This document shows, in pieces, positions 1 through 6,818 of a stretch of DNA of 12,386 nt. The stretch covers positions 1 to 12,386 of the forward strand of contig DAOLDC010000018.1 in assembly GCA_035327525.1 (NCBI GenBank). Reading direction: 5' to 3'. Position 1 is the stretch's first letter. Each line of letters opens with the position of its first letter. The notes under the pieces are model-generated. The model worked only from the letters and a program-made list of their open reading frames with translations, was not told where the DNA came from and did no database searches. The DNA comes from JAKLEX01 sp035327525 (GTDB taxonomy: Bacteria > Patescibacteriota > Minisyncoccia > Phycocordibacterales > JAACPR01). A program made the position numbers and the translations under genes.

Positions 1-102
1 TTTTGGTCAAGTGCAACTTGACGAAAAAAGGAAACGAGGACTGGATTAAAAAAATGTAGTGTAAAAAATTGTTAATTAATTTAAGCAAAAATTACAAAAA
101 CC
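1..102 (+). other. Left-edge remnant, possible 3' end of an upstream gene
   Basis: No complete gene lies here. Two plus-strand frames enter from the left edge and stop early: one at TAA 47-49 (peptide ending EKRKRGLD) and one at TAG 57-59 (peptide ending GNEDWIKKM). Either could be the C-terminus of a cut-off gene, and I cannot decide between them. A perfect inverted repeat (GTCAAGT at 6-12, ACTTGAC at 16-22, 3-nt loop) lies inside and is followed by A-rich DNA. From about 60 to 102 I see only AT-rich sequence leading to the next promoter. Confidence 0.3.
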
Positions 103-111
103 TGTTAAACT
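103..111 (+). promoter_or_regulatory. Extended -10 promoter of the M16 peptidase gene
   Basis: TG at 103-104, one base, then TAAACT at 106-111 forms an extended -10 element. Only a poor -35 (TTAAGC, 81-86, 19-nt spacer) is visible, which an extended -10 can tolerate. Six bases separate the hexamer from the ATG at 118, so transcription would start at or within a base of the start codon. Confidence 0.5.
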
Positions 112-117
112 ATTTTT

Positions 118-1383
118 ATGAAATACAAAAAAACAATTTTGCCAAACGGTCTGCGAATAATGACAGTACCAATGAAGGAATCTCAGACCGCCATGATTAT
201 GGTTCTGGTCGAAACAGGTTCAGAATATGAGGATCGCAATACCAACGGTCTGTCACATTTTCTGGAGCACATGTGTTTCAAAGGGACAAAAAATCGCACC
301 GGTCCAGAAATCAATTACGAAATAGATTCTATGGGTGCTATCGACAACGCATTTACTGGCGAGACTTATACTGGATATTTTGCCAAAGCCGAACACAAAA
401 AAATAAACAAACTAATAAATATTATTTCCGATTTGTATATCAATCCTATTTTTCCTGAAAAAGATATTGATACAGAAAGGGGAGTGATTCTGGAAGAAAT
501 AAATATGTACGAAGATTTGCATATGCGAAAAGTTTACGATCTCTACAACGAATTGCTGTTTGGTGACCAACCTGCTGGCAGATCGATTGCCGGTCCTTCA
601 GAAAATATAAAAAAATTCACCAGAAATGATTTTGTAAAATATCACAACACTCATTATGTTCCACAAAAAACAGTCGTAGTTGTAACTGGAAACATAAAAG
701 AAGCAGAAGTTTTGAATGAAATAAAATCAAAATTCGCCAATTTGAAAAAAGGAAAAATTGTAAAAAAGCCAAAAACGACTTTTTCCCAAAAAAAGCCGCA
801 AATCAAAATAAAACATCGCGACATCGATCAAACTCACATGATTGTCGGCTTTCGATCATTCGATTTGTATGACAAAAGAAATTTGGAATTGAATCTGACC
901 TCGACTATTCTGGGTGCCGGAATGAGTTCTCGTCTTTTCAAAAAAATGCGTGAGGAATTGGGAATTTGTTATTATGTCCGCGCACACAATTCGCCGTCTA
1001 TTGATCACGGCAATTTCTCTGTCTCAATCGGTGTTGGTAATAATAGGGCAATAGAGGCAATCACAGTTCTGATGCAAGAATTCAAAAAAATCCGCGACAC
1101 AAAAATCGACAAAAAAGAATTACAAAAAGCAAAAGATATTATGATTGGAGGTTTTGCTAACGGATTGGAGACTTCTGATGCTTGGGCGATGTATTATGGC
1201 GACCAAGAGCTTTTTCACAAAAAAATCCAAACTCCAACCGATTATATAAAAAAAATAAACTCAGTTACTCCCGAAAAAATCCAAAAAGTACTCAAACAAA
1301 TCATAAAAAATGACGGACTCAACCTAGCAATTATCGGTCCACAGAAAAATTCCAAATCATTTGAAGCAATACTGAAAGTATAG
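118..1383 (+). CDS. M16 family zinc metallopeptidase (insulinase/processing-peptidase type)
   Basis: This is a zinc-dependent endopeptidase of family M16. The inverted zinc motif HFLEH is at residues 47-51, with H47 and H51 as metal ligands and E50 as the general base. The third ligand is E126 or E127, at the usual distance of about 75 residues. The second M16 half is present, with a conserved-looking GMSSRLFKKMREELGICYYV block near residues 270-290. At 421 aa it matches the single-chain bacterial M16B size. There is no signal peptide, so it is probably cytoplasmic. The substrate is unknown; M16B enzymes usually degrade short peptides. It is the first gene of a plus-strand run, with an AI-2E-family membrane protein 13 nt downstream. 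There is no Shine-Dalgarno sequence; the start is set by the promoter just upstream and the well-aligned N-terminus. Confidence 0.93.
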   Translation: MKYKKTILPNGLRIMTVPMKESQTAMIMVLVETGSEYEDRNTNGLSHFLEHMCFKGTKNRTGPEINYEIDSMGAIDNAFTGETYTGYFAKAEHKKINKLINIISDLYINPIFPEKDIDTERGVILEEINMYEDLHMRKVYDLYNELLFGDQPAGRSIAGPSENIKKFTRNDFVKYHNTHYVPQKTVVVVTGNIKEAEVLNEIKSKFANLKKGKIVKKPKTTFSQKKPQIKIKHRDIDQTHMIVGFRSFDLYDKRNLELNLTSTILGAGMSSRLFKKMREELGICYYVRAHNSPSIDHGNFSVSIGVGNNRAIEAITVLMQEFKKIRDTKIDKKELQKAKDIMIGGFANGLETSDAWAMYYGDQELFHKKIQTPTDYIKKINSVTPEKIQKVLKQIIKNDGLNLAIIGPQKNSKSFEAILKV

Positions 1384-1389
1384 TATAGT
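1361..1389 (+). promoter_or_regulatory. Possible internal promoter for the AI-2E-family gene
   Basis: TTGAAG (1361-1366), a 17-nt spacer and TATAGT (1384-1389) resemble a sigma-70 promoter. It overlaps the last codons and stop of the M16 gene. A second overlapping TATAGT lies at 1379-1384. The hexamer ends 7 nt before the ATG at 1397, again predicting a leaderless message. It may let the downstream membrane gene be expressed apart from the peptidase. Confidence 0.4.
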
Positions 1390-1396
1390 ATCGGTA

Positions 1397-2491
1397 ATGA
1401 AAGATTACCAACAACCGATAAATATAACCATAACCGCCGGTGCAATTTTCAAATTTATTTTGATTGTGTTGGCGGTTTGGTTTATGTTTGTCATAAAAGA
1501 TTTATTATTAGTAATTTTGACTGCAGTTGTAATAGCGTCAGCAATAGAACCAGCTACAAAGTGGTTTGTTAGCAAAAAAATTCCCAGAGTTTTGTCAGTG
1601 ATTTTTATTTATGTATTAGTAATTTTGTTTTTTGCAACTATGTTCTATTTGTTTGTACCGACACTGATGTCAGATTTCAATAGTATTTTGTCATCACTAC
1701 CTAATTACATCAGATCGATAACAGATACCGCAGGACAGTTCAGCCAAATTGATAATGAAGTTCTCAGCGAATTGGTAGAAATTTTTTCTGGCGGATCGTC
1801 TACTGAATTGATTGCCAGAATCAGCGGAAGCATTAGCGGTGCAACAGTCGGATTTCTTAGTGCACTTAGTACAATCTTTGGTGGATTATTGAGCTTTTTG
1901 TTAATAATTGTTTTGTCTTTTTATCTATCTGTTCAAGATGATGGTGTTGCTAGTTTTCTTCGAATAGTTATTCCGCTAAAACACGAAAAGTACGCAATAG
2001 ATTTGTGGAAAAGGTCTCAGAAAAAAATCGGTTTATGGATGCAGGGACAGTTGGTTTTGAGCGTATTGATCGGTGTTCTGACTTATTTGGGATTGAGCAT
2101 TTTGGGAATAGAGAACGCCTTGTTATTGGCAATTATTGCTGCGCTATTTGAACTTATACCGATTTTCGGTCCGATACTGGCTGCTATTCCAGCAGTCGGA
2201 TTTGGTATTTTTCAGGGGGGATTGGCACTAGGACTTCTGGTAGTTGGTTTATACGCCATAATTCAACAATTCGAAAGCCAATTGATTCACCCATTAGTTG
2301 TAAAGAAAATAGTCGGTATTCCGGCAATGGTGGCAATTATTGCTATCATTGTTGGTGCACAGGTTGCAGGATTTTTGGGAGTTGTTTTGTCAGTCCCAAT
2401 GGCAGCTGTTCTAATGGAATATGTCAGTGACGTTGAGAAAAGAAAAGAAAAAGAATTACATTCTATTGAATTCGAGAACAGAGTATCTTAA
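1397..2491 (+). CDS. AI-2E family (TqsA/PerM-like) membrane transporter
   Basis: This is a polytopic inner-membrane protein of the AI-2E family (UPF0118, PerM/TqsA/YdiK). Members are linked to autoinducer-2 export, Na+/H+ antiport or metabolite efflux, so the substrate cannot be predicted. Hydrophobic segments start near residue 15 and continue to about 75. A soluble central part (about 75-150) follows, then a run of membrane segments from about 150 to 345. The family-typical block FELIPIFGPILAAIP (about residues 250-264) is present, as is a late segment around QQFESQLIHPLVV. A charged tail (KRKEKE) ends the protein. At 364 aa it is normal for the family. It lies 13 nt after the M16 gene and 13 nt before metG on the same strand, and has no Shine-Dalgarno sequence. 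Confidence 0.9.
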   Translation: MKDYQQPINITITAGAIFKFILIVLAVWFMFVIKDLLLVILTAVVIASAIEPATKWFVSKKIPRVLSVIFIYVLVILFFATMFYLFVPTLMSDFNSILSSLPNYIRSITDTAGQFSQIDNEVLSELVEIFSGGSSTELIARISGSISGATVGFLSALSTIFGGLLSFLLIIVLSFYLSVQDDGVASFLRIVIPLKHEKYAIDLWKRSQKKIGLWMQGQLVLSVLIGVLTYLGLSILGIENALLLAIIAALFELIPIFGPILAAIPAVGFGIFQGGLALGLLVVGLYAIIQQFESQLIHPLVVKKIVGIPAMVAIIAIIVGAQVAGFLGVVLSVPMAAVLMEYVSDVEKRKEKELHSIEFENRVS

Positions 2492-2504
2492 TTTTGCATA
2501 ATAA

Positions 2505-3965
2505 ATGAATAACAAAAATAATAAAAGTTTTTATATAACAACTACTTTACCATATGTAAATTCCAAGCCACACATTGGTTTTGCAGTAGAAATTACTCGC
2601 GCAGATGTAGTTGCTCGCCACAAGCGATTGTGTGGTTATAATGTTTTTTTTAATACTGGAACAGACGAACATGGTCAAAAAATATTCCAAAAAGCACAAG
2701 AAGAAAAAAAGGAGGTTCAGCAATTTGTCGACGAAAAAGTACTTGGTTTTACAAAACTTTGTGAAAAATTAAATATAAAATACGATAGATTTATTAGAAC
2801 AACTGACACTGATCATGTTCTATCAGCACAAAAGTTCTGGAAAAAATGTGATGAGAACGGTTTTATTTACAAAAAAAATTACCGCGGTTTATATTGTGTT
2901 GGCTGCGAAATGTTTTTGACAGAAAAGGATTTGGTAAATGGTCGATGCCCATATCATCCAGACAAAGTACCAGAGGAAATAGAAGAAGAAAATTATTTTT
3001 TCAAATACTCTGCTTTTACGGAAAAATTATTGGAAATTTACAAAAACAAAAAAGATTTTGTAATACCACAATCTAGATTGAAGGAAATTTCAAATTTTGC
3101 AGCAGGTGGATTGGAAGATTTTAGTATTTCCAGAATAAAAGAAAAAATGCCGTGGGGAATACCTGTTCCAGGCGATGATCAGCATGTTATGTATGTTTGG
3201 TTTGACGCGTTGGTGAATTATATTTCCACATTAGGCTGGCCAGATAATTTGGAAAATTTTAAAAAATTTTGGGAAAACGGAACTCCTGTTCAATATTGTG
3301 GAAAAGATAATTTGCAATTTCAGTCGGCAAGATGGCAAGCAATGTTGTTATCTGTTGGTTTACCAAGTTCTGACAAAATTATAATAAACGGATTTATCAC
3401 CAGTAATGGCCAAAAAATGTCAAAATCTCTTGGAAATGTTATTGACCCACTAGAAATTATCGACGAATATGGCACTGATGCATTGCGATATTATCTGATC
3501 AGAGAACTCAATTCTTTTGAGGATAGCGACTTTACAATAGAAAAATTCAAAGAATCCTATAATGCAAATTTGGCAAATGGTCTAGGAAACCTAGTCAGTC
3601 GAGTTATGAAAATGTCCGAGGATAATTTGTCAAAAGAAGACACTGTATTTGAAGAAAATATTGATTTTGCTAATCAGTTACCACCAGAATACAAAAAAGC
3701 ATTTGATTCATATGATTTACAAAAGGCCGTCGACTACATTTGGACAATTATCGGAGAAACAGACAAAAAAATCCAAACAGAAAAGCCTTTTTCATTAATA
3801 AAAACAGATCCAGATACAGCAAAATCTATGATCAAAAAATATATTGAAACAGTATATTTTATTGCCAAAATGTTAGAGCCCATCTTGCCAGAGACGGCTG
3901 AAAAAATAAAAAAATCAATTCAAGAAAACAAAAAACCATCAGAACCATTGTTTTCTAGAAAATAA
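2505..3965 (+). CDS. metG: Methionyl-tRNA synthetase
   Basis: This class I synthetase charges tRNA-Met with methionine in the cytoplasm. The ATP-binding HIGH-type motif reads PHIG (residues 22-25), with TGTDEHGQK at 51-59 and the KMSKS loop at 304-308. A zinc-knuckle insertion is seen at 131-151 with C131, C134, C148 and H151, so the last ligand is His rather than Cys. The 'GKD' motif reads GKDNLQFQSARWQAML, where classical enzymes have a His two residues before the aromatic stretch. The C-terminal anticodon-binding helical domain is present (about 340-480). The appended EMAP/Arc1p-like tRNA-binding domain of longer MetRS is absent, as in short-form enzymes of this size (486 aa). It lies 13 nt after the AI-2E gene and 2 nt before tatD. 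There is no Shine-Dalgarno sequence before the ATG. Confidence 0.95.
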   Translation: MNNKNNKSFYITTTLPYVNSKPHIGFAVEITRADVVARHKRLCGYNVFFNTGTDEHGQKIFQKAQEEKKEVQQFVDEKVLGFTKLCEKLNIKYDRFIRTTDTDHVLSAQKFWKKCDENGFIYKKNYRGLYCVGCEMFLTEKDLVNGRCPYHPDKVPEEIEEENYFFKYSAFTEKLLEIYKNKKDFVIPQSRLKEISNFAAGGLEDFSISRIKEKMPWGIPVPGDDQHVMYVWFDALVNYISTLGWPDNLENFKKFWENGTPVQYCGKDNLQFQSARWQAMLLSVGLPSSDKIIINGFITSNGQKMSKSLGNVIDPLEIIDEYGTDALRYYLIRELNSFEDSDFTIEKFKESYNANLANGLGNLVSRVMKMSEDNLSKEDTVFEENIDFANQLPPEYKKAFDSYDLQKAVDYIWTIIGETDKKIQTEKPFSLIKTDPDTAKSMIKKYIETVYFIAKMLEPILPETAEKIKKSIQENKKPSEPLFSRK

Positions 3966-3967
3966 AT

Positions 3968-4807
3968 ATGAAATACATCGACATACATGCGCACCTCAAC
4001 TTTGCAGCATACGACACTGATAGGGCTGATGTAATAAGTCGCATAAAAAATAATAATGTTTTTGTAATCAATGTTGGAACACAGATCAACACATCTACTG
4101 ATGCTGTTGTTTTGGCGGAGCAAAACGATAATATGTTTGCAACTATTGGTTTGCATCCAATACATGTCAATCATGATTTTGCAGATGAATCAGAAATCAG
4201 TCCAGAATCATCTGGATTCACTGCGGGAGGTGAGAATTTTGATAGAGAGAGATTTCTACCATTGATAAGTCACAAAAAAGTAGTGGCAGTTGGGGAGTGT
4301 GGTTTGGATTTTTTTCATATTTCTAGAAATGTCCAAGAATACAAACAACGTCAGGAAGAAAATTTTCGCAAACAAATAGATTTTGCTTTGGAATTTGATA
4401 AGCCGATTATGATTCACTGTAGAGACGCTTATTCAGAAGTTTTGACAATCCTAAAAGAGTACAAAAAAACCGCCGGTCGCAAGCTTCGTGGAAATATTCA
4501 TTTTTTTGCAGGATCAGTAGAACAGGCTAGGGAATTTTTGAATATTGATTTTACTATCTCATTTACAGGAGTTATTACTTTTGCCAGTCAATATGAGGAA
4601 TTGGTAAAATTTGTTCCGTTAGATAGAATTCACGCCGAAACCGACTCGCCGTATGTTGCTCCAGCACCTTTTCGTGGCAAGAGGAATGAGCCGACTTATG
4701 TTATCGAAGTCGCAAAGAGAATTGCAGAGATAAAGGGTGAAAACATAGAAAAAGTGTCGGAACAGTTACTTTCTAATGCAAAAACTCTTTTTAATTTGCC
4801 AATTTAG
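3968..4807 (+). CDS. tatD: TatD family metal-dependent deoxyribonuclease
   Basis: This is a TIM-barrel metallohydrolase of the TatD family, with 3'-5' exonuclease/DNase activity tied to DNA repair and turnover. Metal ligands are visible in order: H7 and H9 (IDIHAHL), E110 (AVGECGLDF), H150 (MIHCRDAY), H178 (GNIHFFAG) and D226 (HAETDSPYVAP). The C-terminal PFRGKRNEP block (235-242) is diagnostic. At 279 aa it is slightly longer than typical (about 260), mainly from an insertion around residues 75-100 (SEISPESSGFTAGGENFDRE). The start is 2 nt after the metG stop, and metG-tatD adjacency is a common bacterial arrangement. A weak TAGAAA hexamer ends 6 nt before the ATG, but without a convincing -35. 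Confidence 0.94.
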   Translation: MKYIDIHAHLNFAAYDTDRADVISRIKNNNVFVINVGTQINTSTDAVVLAEQNDNMFATIGLHPIHVNHDFADESEISPESSGFTAGGENFDRERFLPLISHKKVVAVGECGLDFFHISRNVQEYKQRQEENFRKQIDFALEFDKPIMIHCRDAYSEVLTILKEYKKTAGRKLRGNIHFFAGSVEQAREFLNIDFTISFTGVITFASQYEELVKFVPLDRIHAETDSPYVAPAPFRGKRNEPTYVIEVAKRIAEIKGENIEKVSEQLLSNAKTLFNLPI

Positions 4808-4813
4808 CCTTGT

Positions 4814-4822
4814 TGTGATAAT
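4814..4822 (+). promoter_or_regulatory. Extended -10 promoter before rpsF
   Basis: TG (4814-4815), one base, then GATAAT (4817-4822) makes a good extended -10. A TTGCCA (4796-4801) resembles a -35 but sits 15 nt away, which is short. The hexamer ends 9 nt before the rpsF ATG, so the leader would be about 3 nt. It lies in the 24-nt gap after tatD. Confidence 0.45.
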
Positions 4823-4831
4823 CTCTAGGTC

Positions 4832-5422
4832 ATGTCAGAAGAAAATAAATCAATCGATAAAAAGTTATATGAGATAAGTTTTGATATTGTTCCAACTTCC
4901 AAGGAAAAAGCTTCCGCAGAATTGGAGTCAATAAAGAAAGTTTTATCAAAGCACAAAGCCGAAATAGTCAAAGAAGGTCAATTAGAACTAATAAATTTGG
5001 CCTACATAATGACAAAAAAACTGGACGAAAAGAATCAACGCTTTAGTCAGGCATATTTTGGATTTATTGCTTTTGAAGCAACAATCAAATCAACTGAAGA
5101 TATAAAATCAGAAATAGAATCAAATCCAGCAATAATCAGATCTCTAATTGTCAAAACAACAAACGATCCAGAACACAGCACCAACAAAATCGCAAAGGAC
5201 AAACAAGATGAAATTACTCTAGATGATGCTGATGATTTTGACGATTCAGAAGAACCTGTTGAATCAGAAAAAACAAGTGATTCAGAAAAAGATCAAAAAA
5301 TAACTGCAGATCAGGCTGACGCACCAAAAACAAAGAAAACTCCAACCAAAAAAACTGCAAAAACTGCAGATTCAAAAGATTTGAATTCTGTAGATAGCGC
5401 TATCGATGAATTGATAAAATAA
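4832..5422 (+). CDS. rpsF: Small ribosomal subunit protein bS6, with a long charged tail
   Basis: bS6 binds bS18 and the central domain of 16S rRNA in the 30S platform. The first roughly 110 residues match S6: a first strand LYEISFDIVP (12-21), the helix EKASAELESIKKVL, a second strand region LINLAYIMTKKL, the strand AYFGFIAFEA, and the helix plus strand ending NPAIIRSLIVKTT. The remaining 85 residues or so are low-complexity: an acidic part (DDADDFDDSEEPVESEK) followed by Lys/Thr/Ala-rich sequence (KTKKTPTKKTAKTADSK), then a short end DSAIDELIK. The total of 196 aa is about twice the usual S6 length. The gene heads the classic rpsF-ssb-rpsR order, with 86 nt to ssb. The ATG follows an extended -10 by 9 nt, with no Shine-Dalgarno sequence at a usable distance. 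Confidence 0.93.
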   Translation: MSEENKSIDKKLYEISFDIVPTSKEKASAELESIKKVLSKHKAEIVKEGQLELINLAYIMTKKLDEKNQRFSQAYFGFIAFEATIKSTEDIKSEIESNPAIIRSLIVKTTNDPEHSTNKIAKDKQDEITLDDADDFDDSEEPVESEKTSDSEKDQKITADQADAPKTKKTPTKKTAKTADSKDLNSVDSAIDELIK

Positions 5423-5473
5423 GCATTTTCAATTCAGAATAAATTTTTGTTAAATTAAATATCAATTAATAGT

Positions 5474-5502
5474 TTGACTATCTATTCACTTTCTGTAAAA
5501 AT
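5474..5502 (+). promoter_or_regulatory. Promoter of ssb
   Basis: TTGACT (5474-5479) is a 5/6 match to the -35 consensus. It is followed after 17 nt by AAAAAT (5497-5502), preceded by TG at 5494-5495 as in an extended -10. The hexamer ends exactly 6 nt before the ssb ATG (5509), so the transcript would begin at the start codon. The rest of the 86-nt rpsF-ssb gap is AT-rich with no strong terminator, so read-through from rpsF is also expected. Confidence 0.5.
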
Positions 5503-5508
5503 CTATAT

Positions 5509-5952
5509 ATGTATATAAATAAAGCAATAATAATAGGGAATCTCGTAAGGGATCCAGAACAAAAGTCATTACCATCAGGTATCGCAGTTACAAATTTTAG
5601 TTTAGCCACAAATCGTGTCTACAAGGATCGCGATGGAAACAGGCAGGAATCAACAGATTATCACAATGTCGTAGTTTTCGGTCGTCAGGCAGAAACTGCA
5701 GGCCAATATCTAAAAAAGGGCCAATCTGCCTTTGTGGAGGGTAGAATACAGACTCGTAGTTGGGAACAGGATGGCCAAAAGAAGTATCGTACTGAGATAG
5801 TTGCCGATCGCGTGCAATTTGGACCAAAGTCTGGTAGTATGCCTGGAGCATCGAAAACAGACAAGGCACCTACACAGGAGGCACCTGCAGACGATGGTAA
5901 TCAGATTGAATATCCCGAAGACGAAATAAATCCAGAGGATATTCCATTTTAG
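5509..5952 (+). CDS. ssb: Single-stranded DNA-binding protein
   Basis: SSB coats single-stranded DNA during replication, repair and recombination and recruits partner proteins through its C-terminal tip. The OB fold covers residues 1-107 with recognisable blocks: INKAIIIGNLVRDPE (3-17), FSLATNR (30-36), DYHNVVVFGRQAE (50-62), GQSAFVEGRIQTRSWE (71-86) and VADRVQF (98-104). A short disordered linker follows. The protein ends in the acidic tip NPEDIPF, equivalent to the DDIPF tip that binds other genome-maintenance proteins. Its 147 aa is normal. It sits between rpsF and rpsR, a conserved bacterial order. The ATG lies 6 nt after a -10-like hexamer. Confidence 0.96.
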   Translation: MYINKAIIIGNLVRDPEQKSLPSGIAVTNFSLATNRVYKDRDGNRQESTDYHNVVVFGRQAETAGQYLKKGQSAFVEGRIQTRSWEQDGQKKYRTEIVADRVQFGPKSGSMPGASKTDKAPTQEAPADDGNQIEYPEDEINPEDIPF

Positions 5953-5973
5953 TCCATAATTTGAATTAACATT

Positions 5974-6177
5974 ATGAAAAAAAACTGTTTCTTTAAGGAA
6001 AACAACATAACACATATAGATTACAAAGATATACATGTTCTGAAAAAATTTCTGAACCCTTTTGGAAGAATAATATCCAGCCGTAGAAGTGGGGTATCAT
6101 CCAAAATGCAAAGAAAATTAGCAGAAGCTGTAAAGCGAGCCAGATTCATGGGCTTACTTCCTTTCGTAAATCGATAA
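5974..6177 (+). CDS. rpsR: Small ribosomal subunit protein bS18
   Basis: bS18 forms a dimer with bS6 on the 30S platform. The family pattern is clear in 67 aa: an N-terminal Cys-Phe (NCFF), IDYKDIHVLKKFL (15-27), GRIISSRRSGVSSKMQRKLA, and the C-terminal KRARFMGLLPFV. It is slightly shorter than the common size of about 75 aa because the basic N-terminal extension is brief. It follows ssb by 21 nt with no Shine-Dalgarno sequence, and is the last gene before the convergent terminator, whose stem starts at the final base of its TAA stop. Confidence 0.96.
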   Translation: MKKNCFFKENNITHIDYKDIHVLKKFLNPFGRIISSRRSGVSSKMQRKLAEAVKRARFMGLLPFVNR

Positions 6178-6239
6178 AACAAAAAAACACGAATATTTTT
6201 TAGGATTAACCTCAAAAAATCATTCGTGTTTTTTTGTTT
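6177..6239. terminator. Long bidirectional intrinsic terminator between rpsR and efp
   Basis: A perfect 18-bp inverted repeat has its left arm at 6177-6194 (ending CACGAAT) and right arm at 6222-6239 (starting ATTCGTG). A further 7-bp stem lies inside it (6195-6201 with 6214-6220), then 3 bp (AGG 6202-6204, CCT 6210-6212) closing a 5-nt ATTAA loop. Unpaired bases are single Cs at 6213 and 6221. Each arm carries a 7-A or 7-T run, so the RNA ends in a U-tract whichever strand is read. It fills nearly the whole gap between two converging genes and overlaps the end of the rpsR stop codon. Confidence 0.92.
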
Positions 6240-6240
6240 C

Positions 6241-6816
6241 TTAAACTCTTTCTACATACTCACAATTTTCTGTGTTGATTCTGATTGTGTCACCCTCATT
6301 AACAAATAGTGGAGCATTCAAAACTAGTCCGGTTTCCAGGGTAATTTGCTTTTGGGCTCCAGTCGAACTATTTCCTTTGACTGCTGGTGGCGCATCTACG
6401 ACTTTTAATTCTATTTTGATAGGGATTTTTATTCCGATAACTTTTTCTTCAAAAATTAATATATCGATTTCAGATCCTTCTCTTATGAATTTGTGCCTAT
6501 CACCAATCAATTCCTCGCTGATTTCGAAGCGGTTTGGCTTTTCTATTTCCGAAAACCAAAATTCGTTTCTTTTTTCTCTAGAATTGTATTTCTTGAAAAT
6601 GAATTTTGCTTTTTTGTTATCCAATTCTGCCTCCGAGACAGAATCATTTACGTGAAATGTTTCTGATCTAATACTGCCACTAATCATATTTCTTAATTTT
6701 ACTTGATTGACTGGTTTTCTCTGTTGTTTTCTGAATACATGTGACGATAGAACCTCATATGGTTCACCGTCTAGTATTATATATCGTCTCTCTTTTATTT
6801 CGTTGTAGGAAAGCAT
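6241..6816 (-). CDS. efp: Elongation factor P with a non-canonical loop
   Basis: EF-P binds between the P and E sites and relieves ribosome stalling on proline runs. All three beta domains are evident: KOW-like domain I (1-62, with DGEPYEV at 16-22), a central OB domain, and a C-terminal OB domain ending LETGLVLNAPLFVNEGDTIRINT. At 191 aa it has normal length. The domain I loop that usually reads PGKG (or PGRG), with the modified Lys/Arg at its tip, is replaced by FRKQQRKPVNQVK (28-40), one residue longer. The tip falls near Q32/R33, so classical EpmA lysylation seems unlikely. FtsK encoded nearby has a PPP run (residues 261-263), a typical EF-P target. The gene starts 2 nt after recA, so the two are probably co-transcribed, and it has no Shine-Dalgarno sequence. 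Confidence 0.93.
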   Translation of the reverse strand: MLSYNEIKERRYIILDGEPYEVLSSHVFRKQQRKPVNQVKLRNMISGSIRSETFHVNDSVSEAELDNKKAKFIFKKYNSREKRNEFWFSEIEKPNRFEISEELIGDRHKFIREGSEIDILIFEEKVIGIKIPIKIELKVVDAPPAVKGNSSTGAQKQITLETGLVLNAPLFVNEGDTIRINTENCEYVERV

Positions 6817-6818
6817 AT

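Noticed and set aside
5710..6036. Minus-strand 108-codon frame across ssb and rpsR
   Set aside because: Antisense to two certain genes, Cys/Leu/Phe-rich with no recognisable domain.
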